Below are positions 1 through 5,708 of a DNA stretch of 9,323 nt, piece by piece. How positions within the stretch are numbered: position 1 is the stretch's first letter; each line of letters opens with the position of its first letter. The DNA comes from GCA-020352575 sp041635475 (lineage in GTDB: Bacteria; Actinomycetota; Acidimicrobiia; Spongiisociales; JAENVV01): NCBI GenBank assembly GCA_041635475.1, contig JBFKVA010000083.1, positions 1 through 9,323 on the forward strand, in the 5' to 3' direction. The notes under the pieces are model-generated. The model had not been told where the DNA came from and did no database searches. It was given only the letters and a program-made list of their open reading frames with translations. The position numbers and the translations under genes are program-made.

Positions 1-244
1 GCGTGATCTGCTCCCGCTTCGACCTGGGGCGTGGTGGCGGAAGGGGGGAGGGAGGAAGAGCCTGGGGCCCAGTGGATATGCGTCCGCTCCTGGTCGATGA
101 CTGCCAGGGGCCAGTTCGGTCGCTGAAGGTTGTATCCAAGCAGTGCCGCTCGCGGTGAACTCGGATCACAGGGTTCTCGCGGCACCGCGGGGCTTGGCAG
201 TGCCACCGAGTACGGTTCGGGGTCGACGACGAGAGGTGACACCG
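1..244. other. Upstream region, no gene recognised
   Basis: No convincing coding frame is seen in the first 244 bases. The stretch has a purine-rich run around 37-60. An in-frame GTG at 143 could extend the flavoprotein by 34 residues, but that extension has no family resemblance and the ATG at 245 has a better ribosome site. The final part holds the probable promoter and ribosome-binding site of the flavoprotein. Confidence 0.5.
211..216 (+). promoter_or_regulatory. Candidate -10 box TACGGT of the flavoprotein gene
   Basis: TACGGT matches the TANNNT form seen before other genes in this window. A transcript starting about 7 bases later would have a leader of roughly 20 bases containing AGAGGTGA (232-239), a good Shine-Dalgarno before the ATG at 245. 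No clear -35 is seen. This is inference from position and motif only. Confidence 0.3.
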
Positions 245-1513
245 ATGGATCAGGTTCGTGTTGACGTCGTCGTGGTTGGTGGGGGACAAGCTGGCCTCGG
301 TGCCGCGTATCACCTGGTCAAGGCGGGCCTCGACGTCGTCGTGCTCGAGCGGGGACGCGTCGGTGAGACCTGGCGTTCCCAGCGATGGGACAGCTTCGCG
401 CTCAACACCCCCAACTGGATGAACGGGCTCCCGGGCGCGGAGTACGCAGGCCCCGACCCGTTCGGCTTCATGACCCACTTGGAACTGGCGGAATCCTTCG
501 AGCGCTACGTCGACCGATTCGACCTACCGGTGCGAACAGGCGTCACGGTGACCGGCGTCGGCCCCTCCGACGGAGACGGCCGCTACATGGTCGTCGGGGA
601 GTCGACGGACGGCGAGACAGTCGCCTACGTGGCCGACTCGGTGGTGATCGCGTCGGGGATCCTGCGCGAGCCGAGGGTTCCCGCGGTGAGTTCAGCTCTT
701 CCTGACACCATCGTGCAGCTTCACACCGGCACCTACCGGTCTCCCGACGCCGTGCCCCCCGGGGCGGTGCTGGTCGTCGGTGGTGGCCAGTCGGGGGCCC
801 AGATCGTGGAGGATCTCCTCAACGCGGGCCGAACCGTGTACTTCTCGATCAGCAAGGTCGCCCGGGTACCACGCCGGTACCGGGGCCGTGACTTCATGGA
901 CTGGTGGGCGGAGATGGGGCTGTGGGACCTGGCCACTGCCGACGTTGACGATCCGGAGGTGCTGGCAGCGACCAACCCGCTCGTGTCTGGCGTCGGGGCA
1001 CTGGGCCACAGCGTCAGCTACCAGCACCTCGCCCACCGTGGCGTGCGACTCATGGGGCGCCTGGAAGCCGTGGAAGGCGGCGTCGTGCGCACCGATGACC
1101 GCGTGGTCGAGTACCTCCGGAACGCCGACGAGCGTTCTGCGATGCTGCGGGCCGGCATTGACGCCCGCATCGACGAGTCCGGGGTTGCCGCCCCCGATCC
1201 GGAACCCGACGAGGGCGACGCCCCGCTCGAGTCCGACGACGTGGAGTTCGTGACGAGGCTGAGCCTCGACAAGGCCGGAGTCAGCGCCGTCGTCTGGGCC
1301 ACCGGGTTCACAGCCGACTTCTCCTGGATCGACCTACCCGTCACCGACGACCGAGGCGTGCCGCGGCACCTCAAGGGGGCCAGCGACGTACGGGGCATCT
1401 ACTTCATTGGCTTCCCGTGGCTCTCCAAGCGCAAGTCGGGGGTCGTGTTCGGCATCGATGAGGACGCGGCGAACATCACCAGGGCGATCCTCGGGGAAGC
1501 CCGAGCCTCATGA
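245..1513 (+). CDS. FAD-dependent monooxygenase-like flavoprotein (CzcO/FMO-like)
   Basis: A 422-residue FAD and NAD(P)H-binding oxidoreductase of the flavin-containing monooxygenase/CzcO-like group. These proteins usually oxygenate or oxidise small organic substrates in the cytoplasm; the substrate here cannot be told. An N-terminal Rossmann fold for FAD is seen as VVVVGGGQAGLG (about residues 8-19), followed by the RWDSFALNTPNW segment typical of this group. A second dinucleotide fold for NAD(P)H, VVGGGQSGAQ, lies near residues 175-185. The WATGF motif lies near residue 350, and a C-terminal GFPWLSKRKSG segment follows. The length is normal and the frame is uninterrupted. The start at ATG 245 is chosen because AGAGGTGA precedes it by a good distance and the Rossmann strand begins a few residues later. 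The next gene is about 290 bases away, so it is probably transcribed alone. A general thioredoxin-reductase-like role is less likely because no CxxC pair is seen. Confidence 0.9.
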   Translation: MDQVRVDVVVVGGGQAGLGAAYHLVKAGLDVVVLERGRVGETWRSQRWDSFALNTPNWMNGLPGAEYAGPDPFGFMTHLELAESFERYVDRFDLPVRTGVTVTGVGPSDGDGRYMVVGESTDGETVAYVADSVVIASGILREPRVPAVSSALPDTIVQLHTGTYRSPDAVPPGAVLVVGGGQSGAQIVEDLLNAGRTVYFSISKVARVPRRYRGRDFMDWWAEMGLWDLATADVDDPEVLAATNPLVSGVGALGHSVSYQHLAHRGVRLMGRLEAVEGGVVRTDDRVVEYLRNADERSAMLRAGIDARIDESGVAAPDPEPDEGDAPLESDDVEFVTRLSLDKAGVSAVVWATGFTADFSWIDLPVTDDRGVPRHLKGASDVRGIYFIGFPWLSKRKSGVVFGIDEDAANITRAILGEARAS

Positions 1514-1804
1514 CACGCAGGGGTGGACCTCCCCACTCGGCACCCCTCACCCAACCCCCGACCCCGGCCCGCGGCTGACGAACGGACCTGACCCCGCAGC
1601 AGGTGCTTCGCCCATCGGATAGATGCTTGTGCCAGGGCCCTGGTCCTGCTCCGCAGGGGGAGGACCCTCCAGGAGCAGAGCCTGAGGGCCGTCGGCCCGA
1701 CGGTCACCGGCAACCTGCGGGCGAAGTCCGTCCTCGACGGGCGGACGGCTCGGCGGCGCGCACTAGCTTGCTCCCGACGACGTGTGCATCCGTTGCGGGA
1801 GACC
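1514..1804. other. Intergenic region with a long imperfect hairpin
   Basis: No convincing coding frame is seen here. The strongest structure is a nested inverted repeat. Outer arms are GGCCCT (1636-1641) and AGGGCC (1685-1690). Inner arms are CTGCTCC (1646-1652) and GGAGCAG (1672-1678), with a G/C-rich loop that can pair further. A second small palindrome, CCGTCGG/CCGACGG around one central base, follows immediately (about 1689-1703). The large hairpin could end transcription of the flavoprotein gene, though it starts about 120 bases past the stop and has no T run. It lies upstream of the candidate promoter of the next gene. Confidence 0.4.
1764..1769 (+). promoter_or_regulatory. Candidate -10 box TAGCTT
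   Basis: TAGCTT fits the TANNNT form. A transcript would begin near 1776, about 30 bases before the ATG at 1805, with GGGAG (1797-1801) as ribosome-binding site. The spacing of GGGAG to the ATG is short (3 bases). No good -35 was found. Confidence 0.25.
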
Positions 1805-2232
1805 ATGCCAGACAGCGACCTCATCCACGGGTACCGACCCCCCAGTTCCCGGCTTCTTTCCTCCCGACGATCCGACGAGGTACCTGCAGCGCCCGGATCT
1901 GGTCGCCGCGGTCTGTGCCAGCCTCGCCCGCCGCCTGACCCTGCTGGCGGCCCCTGCCGGCGACGATGACGGTCGCCATCGGCTCGCGCCGGGATCCGTG
2001 CTCCCCGACCAGGGCGCACTGACCGGCGCCTGGTTGCAGTACCGGAGAAAGAGCGAAACGGTGCAGTCTCCCGACTGGCGGCAGCCGCCCCCCGAGCCCG
2101 TCCGACCACGCAGAAGCCCGCGACCTCGTCGTCCGTGTCACCCCGACACGGATCGACATCGTGGACGAGTCTTCCGGCTGGGGCATTCGCGACGCCATCG
2201 AATTCCACGACAGAGATAGGAACCAAACATGA
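1805..2232 (+). pseudogene. Unrecognised protein of about 141 residues, read with two frameshifts
   Basis: Three successive frames each show strong G/C third-position bias and join at two C6 tracts. The ATG at 1805 begins MPDSDLIHGYRPP in one frame up to CCCCCC at 1838-1843. The next frame, including DDPTRYLQRPDLVAAV, runs to CCCCCC at 2088-2093. The third frame contains RDLVVRVTPTRIDIVDES and ends in TGA at 2230-2232. Both joins need one base fewer, so two C5 tracts would restore one 141-residue frame. The stop overlaps the ATG of the following membrane protein (ATGA), a normal coupling arrangement, which supports the last frame as genuine. GGGAG precedes the start. I do not recognise the family. 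The C-terminal segment faintly recalls flavin-binding split-barrel (PPOX-like) proteins, but that is weak. Either the gene is decaying or the sequence has two homopolymer errors. Confidence 0.55.
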
Positions 2233-2984
2233 CCACCACCCAACGCCGCTCAGGAAGGGTCCTCGGTGCCCGTATCACATCGGGCCTCCTGGGCCTGGCC
2301 ATCTTGGCCATGACCCAGGTGTACCTCTCGGCCCTCCTGGCCGACCCCACGGGCCCCCACGCAACCCACGAGTACACCAACGTGATCTACGGGTTGGTGC
2401 TGGGGGCTCCGTTCCTCGTGGTGGCACTCCGGGCGAGCACCGCGGTCGGAGCGCTCCGGTTCGGTTTCGCCGGCGCCACCGCCGGCCTGGTCGGGCTCGT
2501 CGCTTCCCGCGACTTCGCGCCGGACCTTCTCATCTGGACCATCGCCCTGATGGCTCTCCCGCCAGTCGTGGACGCCATTGGAGGCTTCGGGATGTGGCGA
2601 GGCGCCTGGGTCAAGCCGGGACGCCTGCTCTGGCTGCCGCTCCTGCTGTTGGTGGGCTTCGCCACCTTCATGGCGAACCAGATCTCGCTCCAGGCCGCCG
2701 GCTCGATGTCGGACCCGCACGTCGAGATGCGCCACTACTCCTACATGGCGATCGCCGTCCTCTCGGTGGGCCTCGGTGGGCTTGTGGCCACCCCCGCCGT
2801 TCCCGGACGACGAGCCGCGGGCGTCATGGCCGGCGCCGCAGCGGCCCTCTTGGGGCTCGGATCGATGCTGATCGGCGGACCGTCGGAGTTCGGCACCGTC
2901 GGGGAGGTGGCCCTGGTCGTCGGAGGAGTGACGTTCGTCGGGCTTGCCCTACGCCACCCGGACAGCGGCGGCGATGGGGCGTAG
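2229..2984 (+). CDS. Polytopic membrane protein of unknown function
   Basis: A 251-residue, strongly hydrophobic protein with probably seven or eight membrane helices, at roughly residues 16-37, 51-68, 72-92, 98-118, 132-151, 170-189, 196-216 and 224-241. The N-terminus is short and basic (TTTQRRSGR), which suggests a cytoplasmic start. The loop of about residues 151-169 is the longest and contains several Met, His and acidic residues. No transporter signature or catalytic motif is recognised, so no function is given. The ATG overlaps the stop of the preceding frame (ATGA), and GATAGG lies upstream, so it is probably translated together with the 141-residue protein. A 41-base inverted repeat begins 18 bases after the stop and may end the transcript. 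Confidence 0.75.
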   Translation: MTTTQRRSGRVLGARITSGLLGLAILAMTQVYLSALLADPTGPHATHEYTNVIYGLVLGAPFLVVALRASTAVGALRFGFAGATAGLVGLVASRDFAPDLLIWTIALMALPPVVDAIGGFGMWRGAWVKPGRLLWLPLLLLVGFATFMANQISLQAAGSMSDPHVEMRHYSYMAIAVLSVGLGGLVATPAVPGRRAAGVMAGAAAALLGLGSMLIGGPSEFGTVGEVALVVGGVTFVGLALRHPDSGGDGA

Positions 2985-3002
2985 GCGTCGCCCATCCCGT
3001 TT

Positions 3003-3043
3003 TGGGGTCGTTTGAGCGGACATATGACCACCAAACGACCCCA
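3003..3043. repeat. Perfect 12-base inverted repeat, possible terminator or repeat element
   Basis: TGGGGTCGTTTG (3003-3014) and CAAACGACCCCA (3032-3043) are exact reverse complements with a 17-base loop. The stem is strong enough for an intrinsic terminator between the membrane gene (+) and the small minus-strand ORF. No T run follows on either strand; the four T residues at 3000-3003 lie on the wrong side for the plus strand. The right arm touches the histidine-kinase remnant, so it may instead mark an edge of a rearrangement or be a dispersed palindromic repeat. Confidence 0.6.
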
Positions 3044-3160
3044 TAACGCAGAGCCAGGAGGTCGGACTGGTGATGGAAGACCTGCTCGCGGCCGCCCGAC
3101 GTGCTCGCGAGTGCCGATCCGCGCCGGATGCGCCAGATAGTGCGCAATCTCCTGGCGTAG
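3043..3160 (+). pseudogene. Remnant of a sensor histidine kinase, internally deleted
   Basis: Two pieces of a histidine kinase abut in different frames. From 3043 to 3097 one frame reads ITQSQEVGLVMEDLLAAAR, like the second helix of a HisKA dimerisation domain, where DLLAAAR is typical. From 3098 the next frame reads DV then LASADPRRMRQIVRNLLA, the N-box start of a HATPase_c domain, and hits TAG at 3158. In intact kinases these two pieces are separated by roughly 40-60 residues, which are missing here, with a frame change at the junction. There is no phospho-acceptor His helix before it and no G boxes after it. AGGAGG at 3056-3061 is part of the old coding sequence and probably fortuitous. 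The fragment cannot make a functional kinase. Confidence 0.55.
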
Positions 3161-3163
3161 CGT

Positions 3164-3337
3164 TCAGGGCCGGGAGCGGGTTGCTCGCAGGTCGCCGGGC
3201 GCCTTCCACGTCGTTGGTCGCGGAGCGACACGGTGTCGGGCCGTTTCGAGGGCCGCCATGGCGACCCGGGCCGCCTCCAAGCGGACGGTCAGCGCCCGGA
3301 ACGGGGCCTTGGGTGGTGTCCATCCAGTGGCTTGCAT
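3164..3337 (-). CDS. Small hypothetical protein, 57 residues
   Basis: The ATG at 3337 is preceded on the minus strand by GAGGAGGAGG (3354-3345) at an ideal 7-base spacing, one of the strongest ribosome sites in the window. The product is basic and begins MQATGWTPPKAPFRALTVRL, with a predicted helix in residues 14-36 (RALTVRLEAARVAMAALETA) and a Pro/Arg-rich tail. The start region favours G/C in third positions. CATACT (3370-3365) could be a -10 box. It lies 63 bases downstream of the pirin gene on the same strand. No family is recognised. The C-terminal third looks less protein-like, so either the true gene is short or the ORF is fortuitous. Confidence 0.4.
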   Translation of the reverse strand: MQATGWTPPKAPFRALTVRLEAARVAMAALETARHRVAPRPTTWKAPGDLRATRSRP

Positions 3338-3400
3338 GGTGATGCCTCCTCCTCGCCCGCACGCAGTATGCAGAATCGGGCGCCAAGGCCGCGGCAATCG

Positions 3401-4432
3401 TCAGCTCGGTCGGACCCGTTGCATATCGCGGTGTTCGACCCGCCCGTCGGCGTGGAGCGCGAATCGCCCTGAAGTGCGCTCGTGGACCGGGTCGGGTCGG
3501 GCCCACGGCCAGCCACCGAACCCGGTGCGGCGGTAGTCGGCGAAGGCCTGTTGCAGCTCCTCCGGGGTGTTCATGACGAACGGACCCATCTGGAACACCG
3601 GTGCCCCGATGGGTCGACCTTGAAGGAGCAGGAACTGGGACGAGGCGTCAGCACCGACGACCCGGGCTGGCACCTCCGGACGGAGTCGAACGCCAACTCC
3701 GCGGTCGACGGTCGCCCCTCCCACCCGAGCCCCGTCGCCCTCGAAGCAGTGCAGCATCCGGTTCACGCCCGCCGGTGCGGGCGGAAGGTCCCACTCGGCC
3801 CCGCCGTCGACCTCGATGAGCCAGATCGCCAGGTCGCTGCCCGGCTGGGAGGCCCAGGAGTCGGGGGGAGGCGACGGGGGTCGGGCGTCCCCGATCGGGC
3901 CGGCGATGACATCGACCGACACGCCGGGCGAGGGGGTGACGGTGGGGATGTCCTCGGACCACAGCATCCCGAAGTGGGCGGGAACCATCTTCGAGGAGGG
4001 CGGGAGGTTGAGCCAGATCTGGAACAGCTCAAGAGGGTTCTCACCGACAGGGTCGACGAGTGGGAACATCTCGGCGTGTTGTATCCCGCTGCCGGTGGTG
4101 AGCCACTGGGTGTCACCGCCGCCGTAGCGGGCGGTGGCACCGAGCGAGTCGGAGTGGTCGACGTAGCCCCGGCGAACCACGGTGACGGTCTCGAAACCGC
4201 GGTGGGGATGCTGGGGAAAACCGGGCACCTCGGTCCCGTGGTACATGCTCCATCCGTCCCTGTAGGAGAAGTCGGAGCCGATGCTCCTTCCCTCGAGGTT
4301 CCCGGCGGCTATCCCCTGGGCCGCGTTCCCGGCCGGGTAGGCGTCCTTGTGGTGCACGGTGAAGATGAATGGGTCGATTCCGTGCCACGGGAAACCCAGT
4401 TCCACGAGCTCGACGACCGGGGAGGTGACCAT
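3401..4432 (-). CDS. Pirin family protein
   Basis: A 343-residue bicupin of the pirin family. Bacterial pirins bind a metal (often Fe) and include quercetin 2,3-dioxygenases and regulators that act through partner enzymes; which applies here is not evident. The N-terminal cupin shows the metal site HPHRGFETVTVV with His75 and His77, and GDTQWLTTGSGIQHAEM with His119 and Glu121, so all four expected ligands are present. The C-terminal pirin domain ends with the typical GPFVMNTPEELQQAFADY and FGGWPW segment near residues 283-312. This pirin is longer than the usual 230-300 residues because of inserts and a tail after GGWPW. ATG 4432 is chosen because TACCAT lies 6 bases upstream, fitting leaderless transcription, and VELVELGFPW starts the fold. 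A GTG at 4462 would add 10 residues. It is divergent from the 32-codon ORF/SnoaL unit. Confidence 0.92.
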   Translation of the reverse strand: MVTSPVVELVELGFPWHGIDPFIFTVHHKDAYPAGNAAQGIAAGNLEGRSIGSDFSYRDGWSMYHGTEVPGFPQHPHRGFETVTVVRRGYVDHSDSLGATARYGGGDTQWLTTGSGIQHAEMFPLVDPVGENPLELFQIWLNLPPSSKMVPAHFGMLWSEDIPTVTPSPGVSVDVIAGPIGDARPPSPPPDSWASQPGSDLAIWLIEVDGGAEWDLPPAPAGVNRMLHCFEGDGARVGGATVDRGVGVRLRPEVPARVVGADASSQFLLLQGRPIGAPVFQMGPFVMNTPEELQQAFADYRRTGFGGWPWARPDPVHERTSGRFALHADGRVEHRDMQRVRPS

Positions 4433-4437
4433 GGGCG

Positions 4438-4444
4438 TATGGTA
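4438..4444. promoter_or_regulatory. Overlapping divergent -10 boxes (TACCAT minus, TATGGT plus)
   Basis: On the minus strand TACCAT (4444-4439) ends 6 bases before the pirin ATG, the geometry of a leaderless promoter. On the plus strand TATGGT (4438-4443) has the same TANNNT form and could serve the 4495/4593 unit with a leader of about 45 bases. The two boxes overlap by five bases, so both promoters could not be occupied together. No strong -35 was found for either. Confidence 0.4.
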
Positions 4445-4494
4445 CGGAGATCCAAGCGCCACCTGAGAGGCCTGTTCGTCGACCGGGAGTGCGA

Positions 4495-4593
4495 ATGACC
4501 ACAGACCTGACAGCCGATCTCGTTGTCGGACTCTTCACCGAAGGAGTCATGTCGCCCGAGCGCGTCGCCGCGGAATCGGGCCCGGGGGCCTGA
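4495..4593 (+). CDS. Small ORF of 32 residues coupled to the SnoaL-like gene
   Basis: The ATG at 4495 follows GGGAG (4485-4489) at a 5-base spacing. The frame encodes 32 residues beginning MTTDLTADLVVGLF, with good G/C third-position bias, and ends in TGA at 4591-4593, sharing one base with the next ATG (TGATG). The next gene has no strong ribosome site of its own, only the coding sequence of this ORF, so its translation probably depends on ribosomes ending here. The peptide has no recognised family and no membrane segment. It may be a coupling leader peptide or a small functional protein. Confidence 0.5.
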   Translation: MTTDLTADLVVGLFTEGVMSPERVAAESGPGA

Positions 4594-4967
4594 TGGCACA
4601 GCGATCCAGCGAAGCGGTCCAGGCGATCGTGGCCGCGTGGTCCGGGAGCGTCGAGCCCCTCGTCGAGTTGCTGGCCGACCATGTCGAGTGGTGGGACATC
4701 GGGCTCGCCGAACCGCATGGTGGGCCCGCGGCTGCCGACCACCTACGACGGCGTGTGGGGGACGGGGTCGTGGCCGACGTGCACGATGTGCTTGCCAACG
4801 ACGAGCACATCGTCGCGTTGATCCACGCAACCGCGACGAAGGGGACTCACACGTTCAGCTACTCCATCGCCGAGGTGTATCACGTGGACGCCGAGGGTCA
4901 CGTCACGAAGCGCCAGGCGTTCGCTCCCGACACGGCGGTCATTGCCGAGTTCTTTGGTCCGGGGTAG
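4593..4967 (+). CDS. SnoaL/NTF2-like superfamily protein
   Basis: A 124-residue protein of the length and layout of SnoaL-like alpha+beta barrels. The N-terminal helix (SSEAVQAIVAAWSGS), then VEPLVELLADHVEWWDIG with the characteristic Trp pair, a mid-region HLRRRVGDGVV helix, and late beta strands (DEHIVALIHATATKG, HTFSYSIAEVYHVDAEGHVTKRQAF) follow the usual order. Such proteins are small cytoplasmic cone-shaped barrels used as cyclases, isomerases, hydrolases or binding proteins; sequence alone does not tell which. It overlaps the stop of the 32-codon ORF by one base and ends 15 bases before the convergent YdeI gene. Confidence 0.8.
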   Translation: MAQRSSEAVQAIVAAWSGSVEPLVELLADHVEWWDIGLAEPHGGPAAADHLRRRVGDGVVADVHDVLANDEHIVALIHATATKGTHTFSYSIAEVYHVDAEGHVTKRQAFAPDTAVIAEFFGPG

Positions 4968-4982
4968 GGACAGCCGCAGGGA

Positions 4983-5558
4983 CTAGCGGTCGCGCAGGCC
5001 CTTGCCGTCAAGGATCCTGCCGGTGATGCGATCGACGCGGACCCGGCGGGTGGCAGCCTGCTTCGAACCGGACACGTACAGGTTGTACTCCCGCCGGCGA
5101 CCGGGAGTCAGCCCCTCGAACGCCGCCTTGAGCACGGGGTCCTCATCGAGTCGGTCCTGCAGTTCGGCGACGAGGGCCAACCCGGGGGCCGGGCCCACCT
5201 CCAGGCCCGCGTCCTCGACGTCGATCGCCTCCTCGACATAGGTGCGGATCGAGCCGGCGAGCCGAGCCACGTCGTCGACCGACGCGAACCGGATGCGCCG
5301 GGCCGACCGCGAGTTGGGGCCTTGGTCTTCGAGCACGCCGTGGGGGTCCGCCAGTAGAGCTCCCTTGAAGAACATGAGACCAAGGAAGCCCTTCATCTCC
5401 TGGACGATGACGATGTTCCGGCCGTCGTGGCTGTAGCAGGGCTTGCCCCACTTGACCTCCTCGGTCAGCCCACTGTCCAACAGAATCGTCCGCAGCTCGG
5501 AAATCTCCGCCGGCCACGACTTCGACCGCTCGATGTACGCGTCGACCTGGGGGTTCAC
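4983..5558 (-). CDS. YdeI/OmdA-like protein with DUF1801 domain
   Basis: A protein of 191 residues resembling Bacillus YdeI. The N-terminal DUF1801 (YdhG-like) domain shows NPQVDAYIERSKSWPAEI, then LTEEVKWGKPCYSHDGRNI, FLGLMFFKGALL and ARRIRFASVDDV. The C-terminal OmdA-type tail ends in LTPGRRREYNLYVSGSKQAA and the closing ILDGKGLRDR. The molecular role of this family is not established; it has been linked to stress responses in some bacteria. GTG 5558 is preferred because GGGAG precedes it by 5 bases and NPxVDAY is the usual family N-terminus. ATG 5570 would add four residues. TATTCT at 5592-5587 is a good -10. The frame stays open far upstream (to 6263), but that stretch is antisense to the hydrolase. 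Confidence 0.88.
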   Translation of the reverse strand: MNPQVDAYIERSKSWPAEISELRTILLDSGLTEEVKWGKPCYSHDGRNIVIVQEMKGFLGLMFFKGALLADPHGVLEDQGPNSRSARRIRFASVDDVARLAGSIRTYVEEAIDVEDAGLEVGPAPGLALVAELQDRLDEDPVLKAAFEGLTPGRRREYNLYVSGSKQAATRRVRVDRITGRILDGKGLRDR

Positions 5559-5586
5559 GTCGGCTCCCATCTGCTGCGGGCGACCG

Positions 5587-5592
5587 AGAATA
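5587..5592 (-). promoter_or_regulatory. Candidate -10 box TATTCT of the YdeI-like gene
   Basis: On the minus strand TATTCT is close to the TATAAT consensus and would start transcription near 5580, leaving about 22 bases before GTG 5558 including the GGGAG site. The perfect palindrome CGACCGGTCG (5594-5603) lies directly upstream, where a repressor could block polymerase. Confidence 0.4.
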
Positions 5593-5593
5593 C

Positions 5594-5603
5594 CGACCGG
5601 TCG
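5594..5603. promoter_or_regulatory. 10-base palindrome in the YdeI-like gene promoter
   Basis: CGACCGGTCG is a perfect palindrome placed one base upstream of the TATTCT box, in the spacer between -10 and -35. Its position would suit an operator. In such GC-rich DNA a 10-base palindrome can also occur by chance, and no second copy was seen. Confidence 0.2.
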
Positions 5604-5696
5604 TTGCTGTCCGAGGGGGACCCTCAGGCGGTGCCGTCTCCCACTGTGGTGGGGTGTGGCCGGCGCAGACGTGAGAGCCCGAAGGCGGTCGGGCGG

Positions 5697-5702
5697 TAGG
5701 CT
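5697..5702 (+). promoter_or_regulatory. Leaderless-type -10 box TAGGCT of the hydrolase gene
   Basis: TAGGCT ends exactly 6 bases before GTG 5709, matching the pirin (6 bases) and patatin (7 bases) arrangements. A transcript would begin at or next to the GTG. No ribosome site is seen upstream, which agrees with leaderless initiation. Confidence 0.5.
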
Positions 5703-5708
5703 GCGTCT

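Noticed and set aside
143..244. GTG at 143 as start of the flavoprotein
   Set aside because: The extra 34 residues have no family resemblance, and ATG 245 has a better ribosome site immediately before the Rossmann strand.
1651..1730. Similarity of GGCCCGA and CCGGCAACC to the SAM-I riboswitch core
   Set aside because: The other conserved SAM-I segments (K-turn, closing strand) were not found and no methionine or SAM gene follows, so this is probably chance in GC-rich DNA.
1881..1965. Resemblance of RRLTLLAAPAG to the Walker A region of MalT/LuxR-type ATPases
   Set aside because: The GKT that should follow is absent, the flanking sequence does not match, and the restored frame is far too short for such a regulator.
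1399..2226. 275-codon minus-strand ORF
   Set aside because: Arg-rich, low-complexity translation antisense to the flavoprotein end and the frameshifted gene; no motif and no ribosome site.
3070..3342. 90-codon plus-strand ORF behind AGGAGG
   Set aside because: The first residues are the kinase remnant; beyond it the frame becomes Pro/Arg/Gly-rich with poor third-position bias and runs antisense to the small minus-strand ORF.
3482..4498. 338-codon plus-strand ORF
   Set aside because: It is antisense to the pirin gene, whose protein motifs are unmistakable; the long open frame is a side effect of high-GC codon use.
4495..4967. The 32-codon ORF as a frameshifted N-terminus of the SnoaL-like protein
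   Set aside because: The SnoaL-like protein is already full length from ATG 4593, and its N-terminal helix begins there.
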